A DNA stretch of 64,000 nucleotides from Serinicoccus profundi (GCF_008001015.1 NZ_CP042862.1:372001-436000), one strand, 5' to 3'. Counted from the stretch's first letter, positions 25,677-34,936 are shown. A program made the numbers and translations. Notes: generated by a model not told the origin, from the letters alone.

Positions 25677-26633
25677 TCAGGCAGCCGCAGCAGCCAGGGC
25701 CCCGTTGAGTAGGTGGCGGACCCTGTCCGGGTGGGCCAGGTCGGCCCACACGAGCCGCACCACGACATATCCCGCCCGCTGGAGTCGGAGCTCCCGCCGC
25801 TTCTCGGCGACGAGGTCCTCGTGGCTGCCGTACTTCGTCATCCCGTCGAACTCCACGATGACCCGCGTCCCCTCGAGCAGGAAGTCCACCCGCCCGATGA
25901 AGTCGCCGTCCACGTCCCGGATCTCGACCTGAGGGATGGGCGTGAAGCCGAGTCCGAGCAGCAACAGGCGGCTCCGCGTCTCGCCCGGGGACTCGGTGCG
26001 CCCGTCCGCGAGGTCGATGGCGCGCTGGAGAGTGGCGTGGGCGGGGTGGTTGGGCCGAGCGTCGCAGGCTTCGGTGAGGGACTCCTTCGTCACCATGTTT
26101 CGGTGCAGAGCGGCGTCGGCGGCCATGACGGCGGCATCCCGGCCGAGCTGCTCGGCCACACCCATGATGGTGAATCGCGGCTCCAGCACGTCCACCCCGT
26201 AGAGGTGGGTGAAGGCCGCACCCGCATACCCGGTATGGATCGTGTAGACGCTGTTCCTGCGGTGCTGGCCCGTCGACATCCGGCAGCCGTGCACCCTTTC
26301 CGGCGGCTGGATCGGCAGGGGCAGGTCGAGCAAAGGGGTGGCGCTGATGTGACTGATCGCGACACCCGCGGGCCAGGTGCGGGCGATGGCCACGGCGCGC
26401 AGGAGGTGCTGCTCCCGGGGTGGGGCGAGGGCGTATGCCGCAGCGTCGACGAGGGCGCCGCGACCCACGCGGAGCAGCACCGCGTGGCGGACGAGCGCCT
26501 CTCTCTTCGCCGGGCCGAGGCCCAGCGCGGCCAGTGCGCGCGAGGTCGTCGCGCCGTGGTCAGCGGCCAACAGGCGCTGCAGCTCCTCGCGCTGCGCGGG
26601 GGTGAGGGTGTCGTTGGCGGTGGGTCCGGGCAT
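25677..26633 (-). CDS. DUF559-type protein with AbiEi-like N-terminus
   Basis: 318-residue protein. The N-terminal 90 residues resemble the winged-helix region of AbiEi-type antitoxins (ALVRHAVLLRVGRGALVD). The C-terminal 110 residues carry a DUF559/VSR-like PD-(D/E)xK fold with GETRSRLLLLGLGF, then RVDFLLEGTRVIVEFDG and LRLQRAGYVVVRLVW, supplying the expected Glu, Asp and Glu-x-Asp acidic residues. Such genes are common and multi-copy in actinobacteria; neither a nuclease activity nor a toxin partner is established. No partner gene is next to it. Confidence 0.7.
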   Translation of the reverse strand: MPGPTANDTLTPAQREELQRLLAADHGATTSRALAALGLGPAKREALVRHAVLLRVGRGALVDAAAYALAPPREQHLLRAVAIARTWPAGVAISHISATPLLDLPLPIQPPERVHGCRMSTGQHRRNSVYTIHTGYAGAAFTHLYGVDVLEPRFTIMGVAEQLGRDAAVMAADAALHRNMVTKESLTEACDARPNHPAHATLQRAIDLADGRTESPGETRSRLLLLGLGFTPIPQVEIRDVDGDFIGRVDFLLEGTRVIVEFDGMTKYGSHEDLVAEKRRELRLQRAGYVVVRLVWADLAHPDRVRHLLNGALAAAAA

Positions 26634-26741
26634 ACCTCACTGTGACCGGAACCGCCGCCCGCCCGCAGAAGTTATCCACAACGACGCCGCGCACGGTGCC
26701 CCGGTCGGCTCAGCGGCGGGCCGCCACCGAGCCAGAAGCGG

Positions 26742-26809
26742 GACCAACGTTGGGATAGCACGAGCTTCATCGGCAATCTTCCCGATGAAGCTCGTGCTAT
26801 CCCGTGGTC
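26742..26809. repeat. Intergenic palindrome family 1, copy 2
   Basis: Same hairpin as at 25502, with GGGATAGCACGAGC and its complement as arms and five extra bases in the left arm (GACCAACGTTGGG). It lies between the DUF559-type gene and the ABC permease gene. Confidence 0.8.
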
Positions 26810-26828
26810 GGTTCCGAAGGGGGCGGGC

Positions 26829-27671
26829 CTACTTCACCTCGCGCCGGGCGACGCGCCACAGGCCGAGGGCCAGCGGGAGGAGCACCCACCAGATCGAGGT
26901 CACCCCGAGCTGCTGCCACTGCTCGCCGGTCGGGGCCTGCATGAGGGTCGTGAAGGGCGCCGCCGCCACGTTCGGGTCGATCCACCCCGCGCGCTCGGAC
27001 AGCCAGCCGATGCTCATGGTGGCGACGCTGATGAGCACCGGCAGCACGAAGAAGGCGGCGATCGCCAGCGGCACGTTGAGCAGCAGCGCACCGAAGGCCA
27101 CGCCCATGAGGACGTAGATGACCTGCAGCGCGACCACGCCGACGTAGAGGTGCCACGGCACGTCGAGGTCGATCTCACCGCCGGCCAGCCCGGCCGACGT
27201 CACGTGCGCGAGCGCCGCGAGCCCGAAGGTCAGCGCGACGACGCCGAGACCGAGCCCGAGCGCCGCCAGCGTCTTGGCCGCCATGACCCGCATCCGCCGC
27301 GGTTCCTGGGTGAAGGTGACGAGCGCGGTGCGCTGGCTCCACTCCGAGGCGGCGGTGAGGATGCCGAGGACCGGCAGCAGCACGGCCTGCGGCAGGATCG
27401 CCGTGGTGAGCAGCATGGGGTATGACGCCCCACCGTCGCGCGCGAGCCACATCGCCAGGCCCATCGCCAGGACGGTGAGGGCGGCGATGACGACGAGCAG
27501 CCACCGCCCGGCTCGGGTGTCCACCGTCTTGCGGAGCTCGGTGCGCAGCAGGCGGGCGAAGGGCAGTCCCCGCTCGTCGCCGAGCGCGCCGCCCCGGCTC
27601 TGGGGGTATGCCGTCCGCGCGTCGGGTTCGACCGCGGGCTCCCTGCTCGTCTGGGTCGATGTGGTGCTCAT
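26829..27671 (-). CDS. ABC-2-type transporter permease
   Basis: 280-residue ABC permease with about six hydrophobic segments: LLVVIAALTVLAMGLAMWL near residue 65, then LLTTAILPQAVLLPVLGILTA, LGLGVVALTFGLAAL, a further pair, and LLPLALGLWRVARR at the C-terminus. The N-terminal 45 residues are a hydrophilic extension. The segment WSQRTALVTFTQEPRRMRVM is typical of permeases annotated as multidrug or lantibiotic-type exporters. It overlaps the ATPase gene by four bases, so they form one exporter. Substrate unknown. Confidence 0.82.
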   Translation of the reverse strand: MSTTSTQTSREPAVEPDARTAYPQSRGGALGDERGLPFARLLRTELRKTVDTRAGRWLLVVIAALTVLAMGLAMWLARDGGASYPMLLTTAILPQAVLLPVLGILTAASEWSQRTALVTFTQEPRRMRVMAAKTLAALGLGLGVVALTFGLAALAHVTSAGLAGGEIDLDVPWHLYVGVVALQVIYVLMGVAFGALLLNVPLAIAAFFVLPVLISVATMSIGWLSERAGWIDPNVAAAPFTTLMQAPTGEQWQQLGVTSIWWVLLPLALGLWRVARREVK

Positions 27672-28561
27672 GCCGCCACCTCCCGGGCGTCGTCAGCGGT
27701 CAGGGTGAGGAACATCTCCTCCAGCCCGCCCCCGGCTGGGGTGAGGGAGGTGATGACGAGGCCCTCGCGCAGGGCGAGGGTGCCGATCTGCTCGGGGTCG
27801 GCCTGGGCGGTGAAGCCGCCCTGGGCGCGCTCGACCGGCTGCAGTCCTGCCCGGTCCAGCGCAGACCCGAGCCCGGCCCGGTCGGTGGCGTCCACCACGA
27901 CGCCGGCCACGGAGAGCAGCTCCTCCTTGGTGCCCTGGGCGACGATCCGGCCCCGGCCGATGAGCACGAGGTCCTGGGCGATGAGCTCGACCTCGGACAG
28001 CAGGTGCGAGCTGAGCAGCACCGTCCCGCCCTCGGCGGCGTAGTCGCGCAGCAGCCCCCGCATCCAGTGGATGCCGCCGGGGTCGAGGCCGTTGGCCGGC
28101 TCGTCGAGGATGAGCACGCCGGGGTCGCCGACCAGTGCGGCGCCGAGGCCGAGCCGCTGCCGCATACCGAGGCTGTAGTTGCCGATCCGTCGCTCCGCCT
28201 CCCGCGAGGTGAGCCCCACCCGGTCGAGCACGGCGTCGACCCGGTCGCGACCGGCGCCCACGAGGATGGCGGCGAGGGTGAGGATCTCCCGTCCGGTGCG
28301 CCCGGCGTGCTGTGCGCTGGCGTCGAGCATCACCCCGACGTGCCGGGTCGGGTTGGGCAGCGCGGCGTAGGGCCGTCCCAGGACGCGGGCGGTGCCCGAC
28401 GTCGCCGGGGTGAGGCCGCACATCATCCGCATCGCGGTGGACTTGCCGGCGCCGTTGGGGCCCAGGAAGCCGGTCACGCGCCCGGGGCGGGCGGTGAAGC
28501 TGATGTCGTCGACGGCCGTGAAGGCGCCGTATCTCTTGGTGAGGTTCTCGATCTCGATCAT
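27668..28561 (-). CDS. ABC transporter ATP-binding protein
   Basis: 297-residue ATPase of the ABC-2/DrrA-like group. Walker A is GPNGAGKST, the signature is NYSLGMRQRLGLG, and Walker B is GVLILDEPANGLD, followed by the switch His in LLSSHLLSEVE. The C-terminal 80 residues form the extra domain seen in this subfamily. I start at the ATG encoding MIEIENLTKRYG. It diverges from the histidine kinase at 28725, so the two-component system there probably controls this exporter; that is inferred from position only. Confidence 0.88.
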   Translation of the reverse strand: MIEIENLTKRYGAFTAVDDISFTARPGRVTGFLGPNGAGKSTAMRMMCGLTPATSGTARVLGRPYAALPNPTRHVGVMLDASAQHAGRTGREILTLAAILVGAGRDRVDAVLDRVGLTSREAERRIGNYSLGMRQRLGLGAALVGDPGVLILDEPANGLDPGGIHWMRGLLRDYAAEGGTVLLSSHLLSEVELIAQDLVLIGRGRIVAQGTKEELLSVAGVVVDATDRAGLGSALDRAGLQPVERAQGGFTAQADPEQIGTLALREGLVITSLTPAGGGLEEMFLTLTADDAREVAA

Positions 28562-28724
28562 GGCTCCAGCCTCCGCCGCGCCCCACCCCCGCCGCATCGA
28601 CCGGCGGTCGGTGACCCGCCGGTCTTTGGTCCTGCGCCCGTGGCCCGACCCCCGACCAAAGTCGGGGGTCGCTCCGACGGGTGGACGAGGCGCCGGGTCC
28701 GCCGACCCGCCTACGCTCTGCGGT

Positions 28725-29975
28725 ATGACGCCGTCCCCGCACCCGGTCCCCGGGCCACCGCCGTTGCGTTGGTGGGGTCACGCGTGGCGCGTCGCGCTGG
28801 CGTGGGTCCTGGGTGTGCTGCTCTTCGTCCTCACCTTCGCCGCCTCGCCGGCCGGCCAGGCGGCGGGGGACTACCCGGGTCGGGTGGACGCCCTGCTCCT
28901 CGTCGACCTGCTGGTGGGTCACCTCGCCGTGCTGCTCGCCCTGTGGCGACGAAGGTTCCCGACCACCGTGGCCGTGGTGACCAACGCGCTGCTCGCGGTC
29001 TCGACCTTCGCGATCCCGGCGGCGATGCTGTGCGTCGTCTCACTGGCGAGCCGTCGCCGTTGGCGGCCGTTGGTGGCGGTGGCCGTGGTCCACGTCGTGG
29101 CGGGCATCTACTACGAGCTCGTCGTCGCGCGGGCGCTCGGCGTCGAGATGGCGACCGACCTCAGCTCGCCGTGGCACGCCGGCCTCGTCGCGATGATCAG
29201 CGTCCTCCTCTTCGCGACCGTCGCCCTCATCGGGTGGAACATCGGTGGTCGTCGCGAGCTCGTCGCGAGCTGGCGCTCGCAGGCCGAGACCGCTCACCGG
29301 GAGCAGGCGGCGCGGGTGGCCCAGGCGCGGACGGCCGAGCGGGCCCGGATCGCGCGGGAGATGCACGACGTCATGGGGCACCGGCTCTCGCTGGTGGCGA
29401 TGCACGCTGGGGCGCTGGCCCACCGTCCCGACCTCACCGAGGAGGAGCGGAGGCAGAGCGCCGAGATCGTCCGCGACGGCGCGCACCAGGCGCTGCAGGA
29501 GCTCCGTGACGTCCTGGGGGTGCTGCGCGGCGAGGACGAACCGGCCGACGGGGCGTCGGCGACCGAGGCTCCCCAGCCCACCCTCACCGACGTCCCCTCC
29601 CTCGTGGCCGAGGTCACGAGCAGCGGACACCCGGTCGACCTGGCGGTGGCCCCCGGGCTGTGGGACCGCAGCGTCGAGCTCTCCGACCGCGTCGGCCGGC
29701 ACGCATACCGGGTGGTCCAGGAGGCGTTGACCAACGCGCGCAAGCACGCGCCCGGTGCCCCCGTGCGCGTGCATCTCGGCGGGGACGCCGACGCCGGCCT
29801 GAGCCTCGTCGTGCACAACATCGTGCCGCGACCGGTGGCGGCCGATCCCGGGGTGCCGGGGCGTGGACTGACCGGTATGCAGGAACGCGTCACCCTCGTC
29901 GGCGGCACCTTCCGGGCCGGTGCGGAGCGCGAGGGCTTCGGCGTGCGAGTGTGGTTGCCGTGGGAGACGCGATGA
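28725..29975 (+). CDS. NarL-type sensor histidine kinase
   Basis: 416-residue kinase with an N-terminal membrane region of about five or six helices (residues 25-180). A HisKA_3 dimerisation domain follows with the phospho-accepting His in ARIAREMHDVMGHRLSL, and an HATPase domain has the N-box VVQEALTNARKHAPG and glycine segment GRGLTGMQERV. This is the DesK/LiaS type that senses membrane or lipid-active stress without a large extracellular domain. The ATG at 28725 is preferred, since the longer frame runs antisense into the ABC gene. It overlaps the response regulator by four bases. Confidence 0.88.
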   Translation: MTPSPHPVPGPPPLRWWGHAWRVALAWVLGVLLFVLTFAASPAGQAAGDYPGRVDALLLVDLLVGHLAVLLALWRRRFPTTVAVVTNALLAVSTFAIPAAMLCVVSLASRRRWRPLVAVAVVHVVAGIYYELVVARALGVEMATDLSSPWHAGLVAMISVLLFATVALIGWNIGGRRELVASWRSQAETAHREQAARVAQARTAERARIAREMHDVMGHRLSLVAMHAGALAHRPDLTEEERRQSAEIVRDGAHQALQELRDVLGVLRGEDEPADGASATEAPQPTLTDVPSLVAEVTSSGHPVDLAVAPGLWDRSVELSDRVGRHAYRVVQEALTNARKHAPGAPVRVHLGGDADAGLSLVVHNIVPRPVAADPGVPGRGLTGMQERVTLVGGTFRAGAEREGFGVRVWLPWETR

Positions 29976-30646
29976 GCGAGCGGACGAGCCGCCCCCGGGT
30001 GGTCATGATCGACGACGACCCGCTGGTGCGGGCGGGACTGCGGATGCTCCTCGGCGGGCCAGACGGGGTCGAGGTCGTCGCCGAGGGGGAGGACGGCGAC
30101 CAGGCCGTGGGCCTCGTCGGGCGGCACCGTCCGGACGTCCTGGTCATCGATGTCCGGATGGCGCGTGTGGACGGGGTGAGCGCGACGCGTCAGGTGCTGG
30201 CGGCATACCCCGACACGCAGGTGCTCGTCCTCACGACCTTCGACGCCGACGACCTCGTGCTGGAGGCGCTGCGGGCGGGGGCCCGTGGGTTCGTGCTCAA
30301 GGACACCCCGCCGGCCCAGCTCGTCGCCGCCGTCCACGAGGTCGCGACCGGCGACCACGCGCTCTCACCGTCGGTCGCAGCACTACTGGTCCGTGAGGTC
30401 TCCGGGCGCCCGGGCGGAGCCGGTGACGACCGTGCCAGCCGGGCCACCGCGGCGCTGGCGCGGCTGACCGAGCGTGAGCAGGAGGTCGCGAGCGCCGTGG
30501 CGCAGGGCGGGTCCAACGCCGAGATCTCCCGCGAGCTCTTCCTCTCGGTGCCGACCGTCAAGGCCCACGTGTCGAGCATCCTGGCCAAGCTGGGGGTGGC
30601 CAACCGGGTCCAGATCGCCCTCCTCGTGCACGACGCCGAGCGCTAG
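29972..30646 (+). CDS. NarL/LuxR-type response regulator
   Basis: 224-residue response regulator. The receiver domain has the acidic pocket MIDDDP and the phospho-Asp in VLVIDVRMARVDG; Lys in FVLKDTPP completes the site. The C-terminal LuxR helix-turn-helix reads LTEREQEVASAVAQG and VPTVKAHVSSILAKLGV. The ATG overlaps the kinase stop (ATGA), so the pair is translationally coupled. The probable target is the divergent ABC exporter operon. Confidence 0.92.
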   Translation: MSERTSRPRVVMIDDDPLVRAGLRMLLGGPDGVEVVAEGEDGDQAVGLVGRHRPDVLVIDVRMARVDGVSATRQVLAAYPDTQVLVLTTFDADDLVLEALRAGARGFVLKDTPPAQLVAAVHEVATGDHALSPSVAALLVREVSGRPGGAGDDRASRATAALARLTEREQEVASAVAQGGSNAEISRELFLSVPTVKAHVSSILAKLGVANRVQIALLVHDAER

Positions 30647-30696
30647 CCGCAACCCCACCCCCACCCACCCGCCCCGGACGAGTCCTCACCCATCCG

Positions 30697-30764
30697 GACC
30701 AACGTTGGGAAAGCACGACCTTCATCGTCAATCTTGCCGATGGAGGTCGTGCTATCCCGTGGTC
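30697..30764. repeat. Intergenic palindrome family 1, copy 3
   Basis: Hairpin related to that at 25502, with arms around GAAAGCACGACC and GGTCGTGCTATCCC. It starts GACCAACGTTGGG like copy 2. It lies downstream of the NarL-type regulator gene and before the next regulator. Confidence 0.75.
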
Positions 30765-30886
30765 ACTCCGGCAGGGGCGGGGTGGGAAGGCCACCGAGGC
30801 AGGGCAGGGGAGGCAGTGCGGAAGCCCGGTATGCCGTAAGGGTCCGGCAAGACCTCGGGTCGGGTGGCGCGGCATACCCTCGACGG

Positions 30887-31603
30887 GTGAGCACGGTGCT
30901 GGTGGTCGAGGACGAGGCGACGGTGCGGGAGGTGGTCTGCGCCTACCTGCACCGCGCCGGGCTGCCGACCCACGAGGCCGCGGACGGGCTGGTGGCCGTG
31001 CGCGCCTTCCCCGACGTGCGCCCCGACCTCGTCGTCCTCGATCTCATGATCCCGGGGATCGACGGTTTCGAGGTGCTGCGCCGGATCCGGGCGATCGACC
31101 CGGCCGTGCCGATCCTCATGCTCACCGCCAAGGCCGCCGAGCAGGACCGGATCGCGGGCCTGGAGATCGGGGCCGACGACTACGTCACCAAGCCGTTCAG
31201 CGCCCGCGAGCTGGTGCTACGGGTCCAGGGTCTGCTGCGGCGGGCAGCGGGGACGGGCCCCGGCGCCGATCGGGCGGGCGGCACGGTGCGGGAGGGCGAC
31301 CTCGTGGTCGACCGGGACGCCCGCCGCGCCACGCTCCGTGGGACCGACCTGACCCTGACGAGCCGGGAGTTCGACCTGCTCGTCCACCTCATGACCCACC
31401 CGGGGGTCGTGCTCGACCGCGACGACCTCCTGCGCGACGTCTGGGGCTGGGAGGTCGGGGACCGCTCGACGGTGACCGTCCACGTCCGGCGGCTCCGCGA
31501 GAAGGTGGAGGCCGATCCTTCCCACCCGACCCGGATCAGCACGGTGTGGGGTCAGGGCTACCGGTGGGACCGCATACCTGAGGGGTATGCCGATGAGACC
31601 TGA
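30887..31603 (+). CDS. OmpR/PhoB-type response regulator
   Basis: 238-residue response regulator. Receiver: LVVEDEATV, phospho-Asp in LVVLDLMIPGIDG, Lys in DYVTKPFSARE. The C-terminal winged helix contains TSREFDLLVHLMTHPGVVLDR and TVTVHVRRLREKVE, typical of OmpR/PhoB. The GTG at 30887 is chosen because it starts the receiver directly. The end overlaps the downstream kinase gene by 17 bases, so the two are one unit. Confidence 0.92.
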   Translation: MSTVLVVEDEATVREVVCAYLHRAGLPTHEAADGLVAVRAFPDVRPDLVVLDLMIPGIDGFEVLRRIRAIDPAVPILMLTAKAAEQDRIAGLEIGADDYVTKPFSARELVLRVQGLLRRAAGTGPGADRAGGTVREGDLVVDRDARRATLRGTDLTLTSREFDLLVHLMTHPGVVLDRDDLLRDVWGWEVGDRSTVTVHVRRLREKVEADPSHPTRISTVWGQGYRWDRIPEGYADET

Positions 31604-32624
31604 GCTGGAGGCGGTCGCCCTGGCCGCCGGCACGGCGGGGGCGGTCGGCCTGGCCGGGGCCGGCCTGACGCTGCTCGTGGCGCGGCGCTCGCCGGCGGCC
31701 GCGACCCTCCTGGGGCCGGTCGTCGGGGTGCCGAGCATCGCTGCGGGGGTGGTCGTGACGACCCGCGCGATGTTCCTCTCTGAGCACGACTCCGCCCTGA
31801 TCTCCCTCGTCCTGCTCGCTGCGGCGCCGGTGGCGCTGCTGATCGGGGTCCTGCTCTTCCGCGGCGTCCGCCGGCTGGACCGGCAGGCCCAGGCCCGGCT
31901 GGCCGACGAGCAGCGCGAGGTGGCCCTGGCCCGCTCGCAGCAGGACATGATCACCTGGGCCTCGCACGACCTGCGCACCCCCTTGTCGGCGATCCGGGTG
32001 ATGTCCGAGGCGCTCGAGGACGACGTGGCGCCCGACCCGGACGACTACCACCGGCGCATCCGCGCGGAGGCCGACCGGATGACGCTCATGGTCGAGGACC
32101 TGCTCGAGATGAGCCGGATCCGCTCCGGTATGTCCTCGGGGCACGTGGAGACAGTCGACCTGGCCGAGCTCGTGCGCGGCGTCGTCGGCGGCCAGCAGCC
32201 GGTCGCGTCCGGGCAGGGGGTGCGGCTCGACCTGGCGGCGGCCGGCCCGGTCGGCGTCGATGGCGTCCCCGGCCAGCTGGAGCGGGTCGTCGCCAATGTC
32301 GTGAGCAACGCCGTGCGCGAGACGGCCTCGGGGTATGCCGTCGCGGTCACCGTCCGGGCCGAGGGCCGGGACGCCGTCGTGGAGGTCGACGACGCGTGCG
32401 GCGGCCTCGAGCAGGACGACCTTGCGCGCGTGTTCGAGCCCGGCTGGCGGGGGAGCCTGGCGCGCTCGAGCGGGGCGGGCGCCGGCGTGGGCCTGACCAT
32501 CGCCCGGGCGCTCGTGGAGGATGCCGGCGGCTCGATCGAGCTGGTCAACCGGCCACCTGGATGTCGCGTGACGGTCCGGCTGCCCCTCTCGCCCGCCGCC
32601 GGCGACGCCCTGGCCACCCGGTAG
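31587..32624 (+). CDS. Membrane sensor histidine kinase
   Basis: 345-residue kinase. Four hydrophobic segments occupy residues 8-95, without a sizeable extracellular sensor. The HisKA domain has the H-box ITWASHDLRTPLSAI, then comes the N-box LERVVANVVSNAVRETA and the glycine-rich ATP lid GAGAGVGLTIARALVE. It is encoded just after its OmpR-type partner and overlaps it. The second in-frame ATG at 31593 is an equally good start. The signal sensed is unknown. Confidence 0.88.
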   Translation: MPMRPELEAVALAAGTAGAVGLAGAGLTLLVARRSPAAATLLGPVVGVPSIAAGVVVTTRAMFLSEHDSALISLVLLAAAPVALLIGVLLFRGVRRLDRQAQARLADEQREVALARSQQDMITWASHDLRTPLSAIRVMSEALEDDVAPDPDDYHRRIRAEADRMTLMVEDLLEMSRIRSGMSSGHVETVDLAELVRGVVGGQQPVASGQGVRLDLAAAGPVGVDGVPGQLERVVANVVSNAVRETASGYAVAVTVRAEGRDAVVEVDDACGGLEQDDLARVFEPGWRGSLARSSGAGAGVGLTIARALVEDAGGSIELVNRPPGCRVTVRLPLSPAAGDALATR

Positions 32625-32700
32625 CCGACCCCGGACGGCCTGCCTCGTCATCGGCGCCCGGCTCGCCGGTCGGGCCTCAGCAGCCCCACGAGTTACCGAG

Positions 32701-32759
32701 TGCCGGGATATCCGGCTGTGCGCGGGGTGTTGTCCCGGGCAGATCCTCATGACCTGGCA
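32701..32759. repeat. Intergenic palindrome family 2, degenerate copy
   Basis: Left arm TGCCGGGA and right arm GCAGATCCTCATGACCTGGC correspond to the better copy at 49260-49318. It lies between converging genes. Confidence 0.5.
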
Positions 32760-32791
32760 ACCCGGTGCTGGTGTGATTGCTGAGACGTGGG

Positions 32792-33463
32792 TCAGTCGGA
32801 ACGGCCCGCTGCGGGGGGCGCGCTCCCCGGGCCGCACGCGTGCCCGAGCCATGTGACCGGGCGGGGGCTGTCGTCGCGCGCCAGGACCCAGACCGCGTAG
32901 TCCTCGGCCGGAGGGTGCAGCTCGTAGGAGCCGGCTCGCAGGTCGACGCGCAGCCCGCTGGCCCGGGCATCCGCAGCGAAGTCCTCCGGCGCGTAGTCGC
33001 GGGCCGTCTCTGGCCCGTCGACCGGGTGGAAGCCGACGAGCACGCGACCCTGCGGCGCCAGCAGCCCGCGCACCCGGGTCAGCACCTCCCGCTCGGTGCC
33101 CTCGGCGAGGAAGACCATGACATTGCCGACCAGCACGATGAGGTCGTAGCCCGGCTGCAGGGCGACCTCCAGGATGTCGCCCGGTATGACGCGCAGCTCG
33201 GGGTAGGTGCGGGCCGACTGCTCCACTAGGGCCGGGTCCGGCTCGACCGCGTCCACGCGGTGCCCCCGGCGGGCGAGGGCATCGGCCACCCGGCCCATAC
33301 CCGAGCCGACGTCGAGGATCCGGGCGCCCCTCCCGACGAGCACGTCCGCCAGCCGGGCCTCCCCGTCGACGTCGACCCCGTCGGCCACGAGCTGGCCGAA
33401 GCGGCGGGCGTAGCCGGCGTTCTGCTCCCCGCCGAGCTCCCAGCGGGTCGGTCGGTGCGTCAT
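32792..33463 (-). CDS. Class I SAM-dependent methyltransferase
   Basis: 223-residue methyltransferase. Motif I is ILDVGSGMGRVADALA near residue 50, with the ribose-binding acidic residue in VDAVEPDP, motif II around YDLIVLVGNVMVF, and motif III LLAPQGRVLVGFHP. The C-terminus is Pro/Gly-rich and probably disordered. The substrate is unknown. It stands alone, between the histidine kinase (convergent) and the CcdA-like gene, which lies on the same strand downstream of another short gap. Confidence 0.8.
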   Translation of the reverse strand: MTHRPTRWELGGEQNAGYARRFGQLVADGVDVDGEARLADVLVGRGARILDVGSGMGRVADALARRGHRVDAVEPDPALVEQSARTYPELRVIPGDILEVALQPGYDLIVLVGNVMVFLAEGTEREVLTRVRGLLAPQGRVLVGFHPVDGPETARDYAPEDFAADARASGLRVDLRAGSYELHPPAEDYAVWVLARDDSPRPVTWLGHACGPGSAPPAAGRSD

Positions 33464-33607
33464 GCGGAGGGCCTCTCGTCAGGGGGATCGACGCGGTCCA
33501 TCATGCCTGGGCGCGCCCGACCCGGGCGGTAGGGGAGCGATGGCACGGCGAACAGCAGCAAGGCGAGCGACGGCGGGGGCTGGCCGACCCCCGTCCGCCT
33601 CGGGCCC

Positions 33608-34351
33608 TTACGGTCCGCCCTCGGGGATGAAGCCGGAGTCCAGCTCCCAGGGGGCGATGGGGGAGTACTCCAGGATCCACGCCTGCAGCTCACGGTCCCA
33701 GCCCAGGCCCACGGCGATCCCCACGAGCACGAAGACCAGCCCGAGGCTGCGCTGCAACCAGCCGCGCGGGTCCGCGGCCCAGCCCACCCGCCGCACCAGA
33801 CCCTGCCCCGCCAGGGCGACGGCGAGCAGGGTGCCGCTGAGGCCGATGCAGTAGGCCATGAGCAGGGTCAGGCCGTAGCCGAACTCGGCCGGGAGCACGG
33901 TGACCACGACGTAGGCATACGGCGGGCTGCACGAGGAGAAGACCGGCCCGAGCGCCGCTCCGGTGAGCACCTGCCCACCCACGCCCTCGCGCCGGCGGGC
34001 GGTATGCAGACCGGCGTGGCTGCGGGAGGCCAGCGCCAGGCTCGCGCTGGCCCGCTCCCACAGCCCGGGGAAGAGCATCACCGCACCGAGGGCGAGCAGG
34101 ATGCCGCCGGAGAGCCACCGCCAGACCCCGGGCGGCACTCCGATGAGGGCGGTCGTGCCCTTGAGCACCAGGGTGAAGACCGCCACCGACAGACCCAGCG
34201 AGGCGGCCACGACGACCGCTCGCCGGGTCTGCGCCGCCCGTGAGACATCACCCGCCAGGGAGCCGCCCACGATGACGGGCAGCAGGGGCAGCACGCACGG
34301 CGCGAGCGTCGTCAGGACGCCCGCGACCAGTGCGCCCAGCAGGGCGAGCAC
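33608..34351 (-). CDS. CcdA/DsbD-like transmembrane thiol carrier
   Basis: 247-residue six-helix protein of the CcdA/DsbD transmembrane family. The two redox cysteines are in LAPCVLPLLPVI (residue 19) and VFSSCSPPYAYV. It starts immediately after the stop of the thioredoxin-like lipoprotein (TGA directly followed by GTG), so the two form an operon in which this protein would feed electrons to the lipoprotein on the outside of the membrane. It is distinct from the island ccdA copy at the left edge. The role may be repair of extracytoplasmic thiols rather than cytochrome maturation, since no resBC genes are near. Confidence 0.82.
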   Translation of the reverse strand: MLALLGALVAGVLTTLAPCVLPLLPVIVGGSLAGDVSRAAQTRRAVVVAASLGLSVAVFTLVLKGTTALIGVPPGVWRWLSGGILLALGAVMLFPGLWERASASLALASRSHAGLHTARRREGVGGQVLTGAALGPVFSSCSPPYAYVVVTVLPAEFGYGLTLLMAYCIGLSGTLLAVALAGQGLVRRVGWAADPRGWLQRSLGLVFVLVGIAVGLGWDRELQAWILEYSPIAPWELDSGFIPEGGP

Positions 34352-34936
34352 TCAGGAGTCCTGGGTCTGGGCGAGGATCTCCTCGCCGGAGCGCGCACCG
34401 GTCCAGGTGGTGATCTCCTCGCCGTCCGCGTCGACCTGCACGAAGGTGTGCTGCTGGACGACGCCGTACTGCTGGCGCAGGTCGGTCATCGAGTCGTAGT
34501 CGACCTTGACGAAGGTCAGCCCCTCGGGCACGCCCTCGGCCGTCAGGCTCTCCTCGGTGGCCCGGCAGTCGGGGCACCAGTCGGCGTGGAAGAAGAGGAC
34601 GACCGGGTGGCCGTCGGCGGCGTGCGCGGCCGGGTCGGCGGCGTAGGTCTCGTAGTCGACGTAGCCGCTCATCATCTCGCCGGCCATGTCGTCCTCCTCG
34701 GTCATCTCGTCATCCATGTCGTCCTCGGAGGCCATGTCGTCCTCCTCGGTCATCTCCTCGGACGCCATGTCGTCATCCATCTCCTCCTCGGTCATCTCGT
34801 CATCCATCTCCTCCGTCATCTCCTCCGAGGTGGAGGCGGGCGCCGCGGCGTCGGTCTCCTCGGTCGTGGTGCCGCACGAGGCGACCGCCAGGGCGGTGGC
34901 GAGGGCGGCGAGCAGGGTCACTGGGGTACGTGTCAT
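34352..34936 (-). CDS. Thioredoxin-like lipoprotein with acidic Met-rich repeat linker
   Basis: 194-residue secreted lipoprotein. The signal peptide ends in a lipobox (LAVASCGT). Residues 38-90 are a low-complexity block built from repeats such as EEMTEE, DDMAS and DDEMTEE, with more than 15 Met and about 30 acidic residues. The C-terminal 100 residues are a thioredoxin domain with the active site FHADWCPDCRATEE. It would act at the outer face with the CcdA-like protein encoded directly downstream. The Met/Asp/Glu block could be a flexible spacer or could bind metal such as copper; neither is shown. Confidence 0.85.
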   Translation of the reverse strand: MTRTPVTLLAALATALAVASCGTTTEETDAAAPASTSEEMTEEMDDEMTEEEMDDDMASEEMTEEDDMASEDDMDDEMTEEDDMAGEMMSGYVDYETYAADPAAHAADGHPVVLFFHADWCPDCRATEESLTAEGVPEGLTFVKVDYDSMTDLRQQYGVVQQHTFVQVDADGEEITTWTGARSGEEILAQTQDS

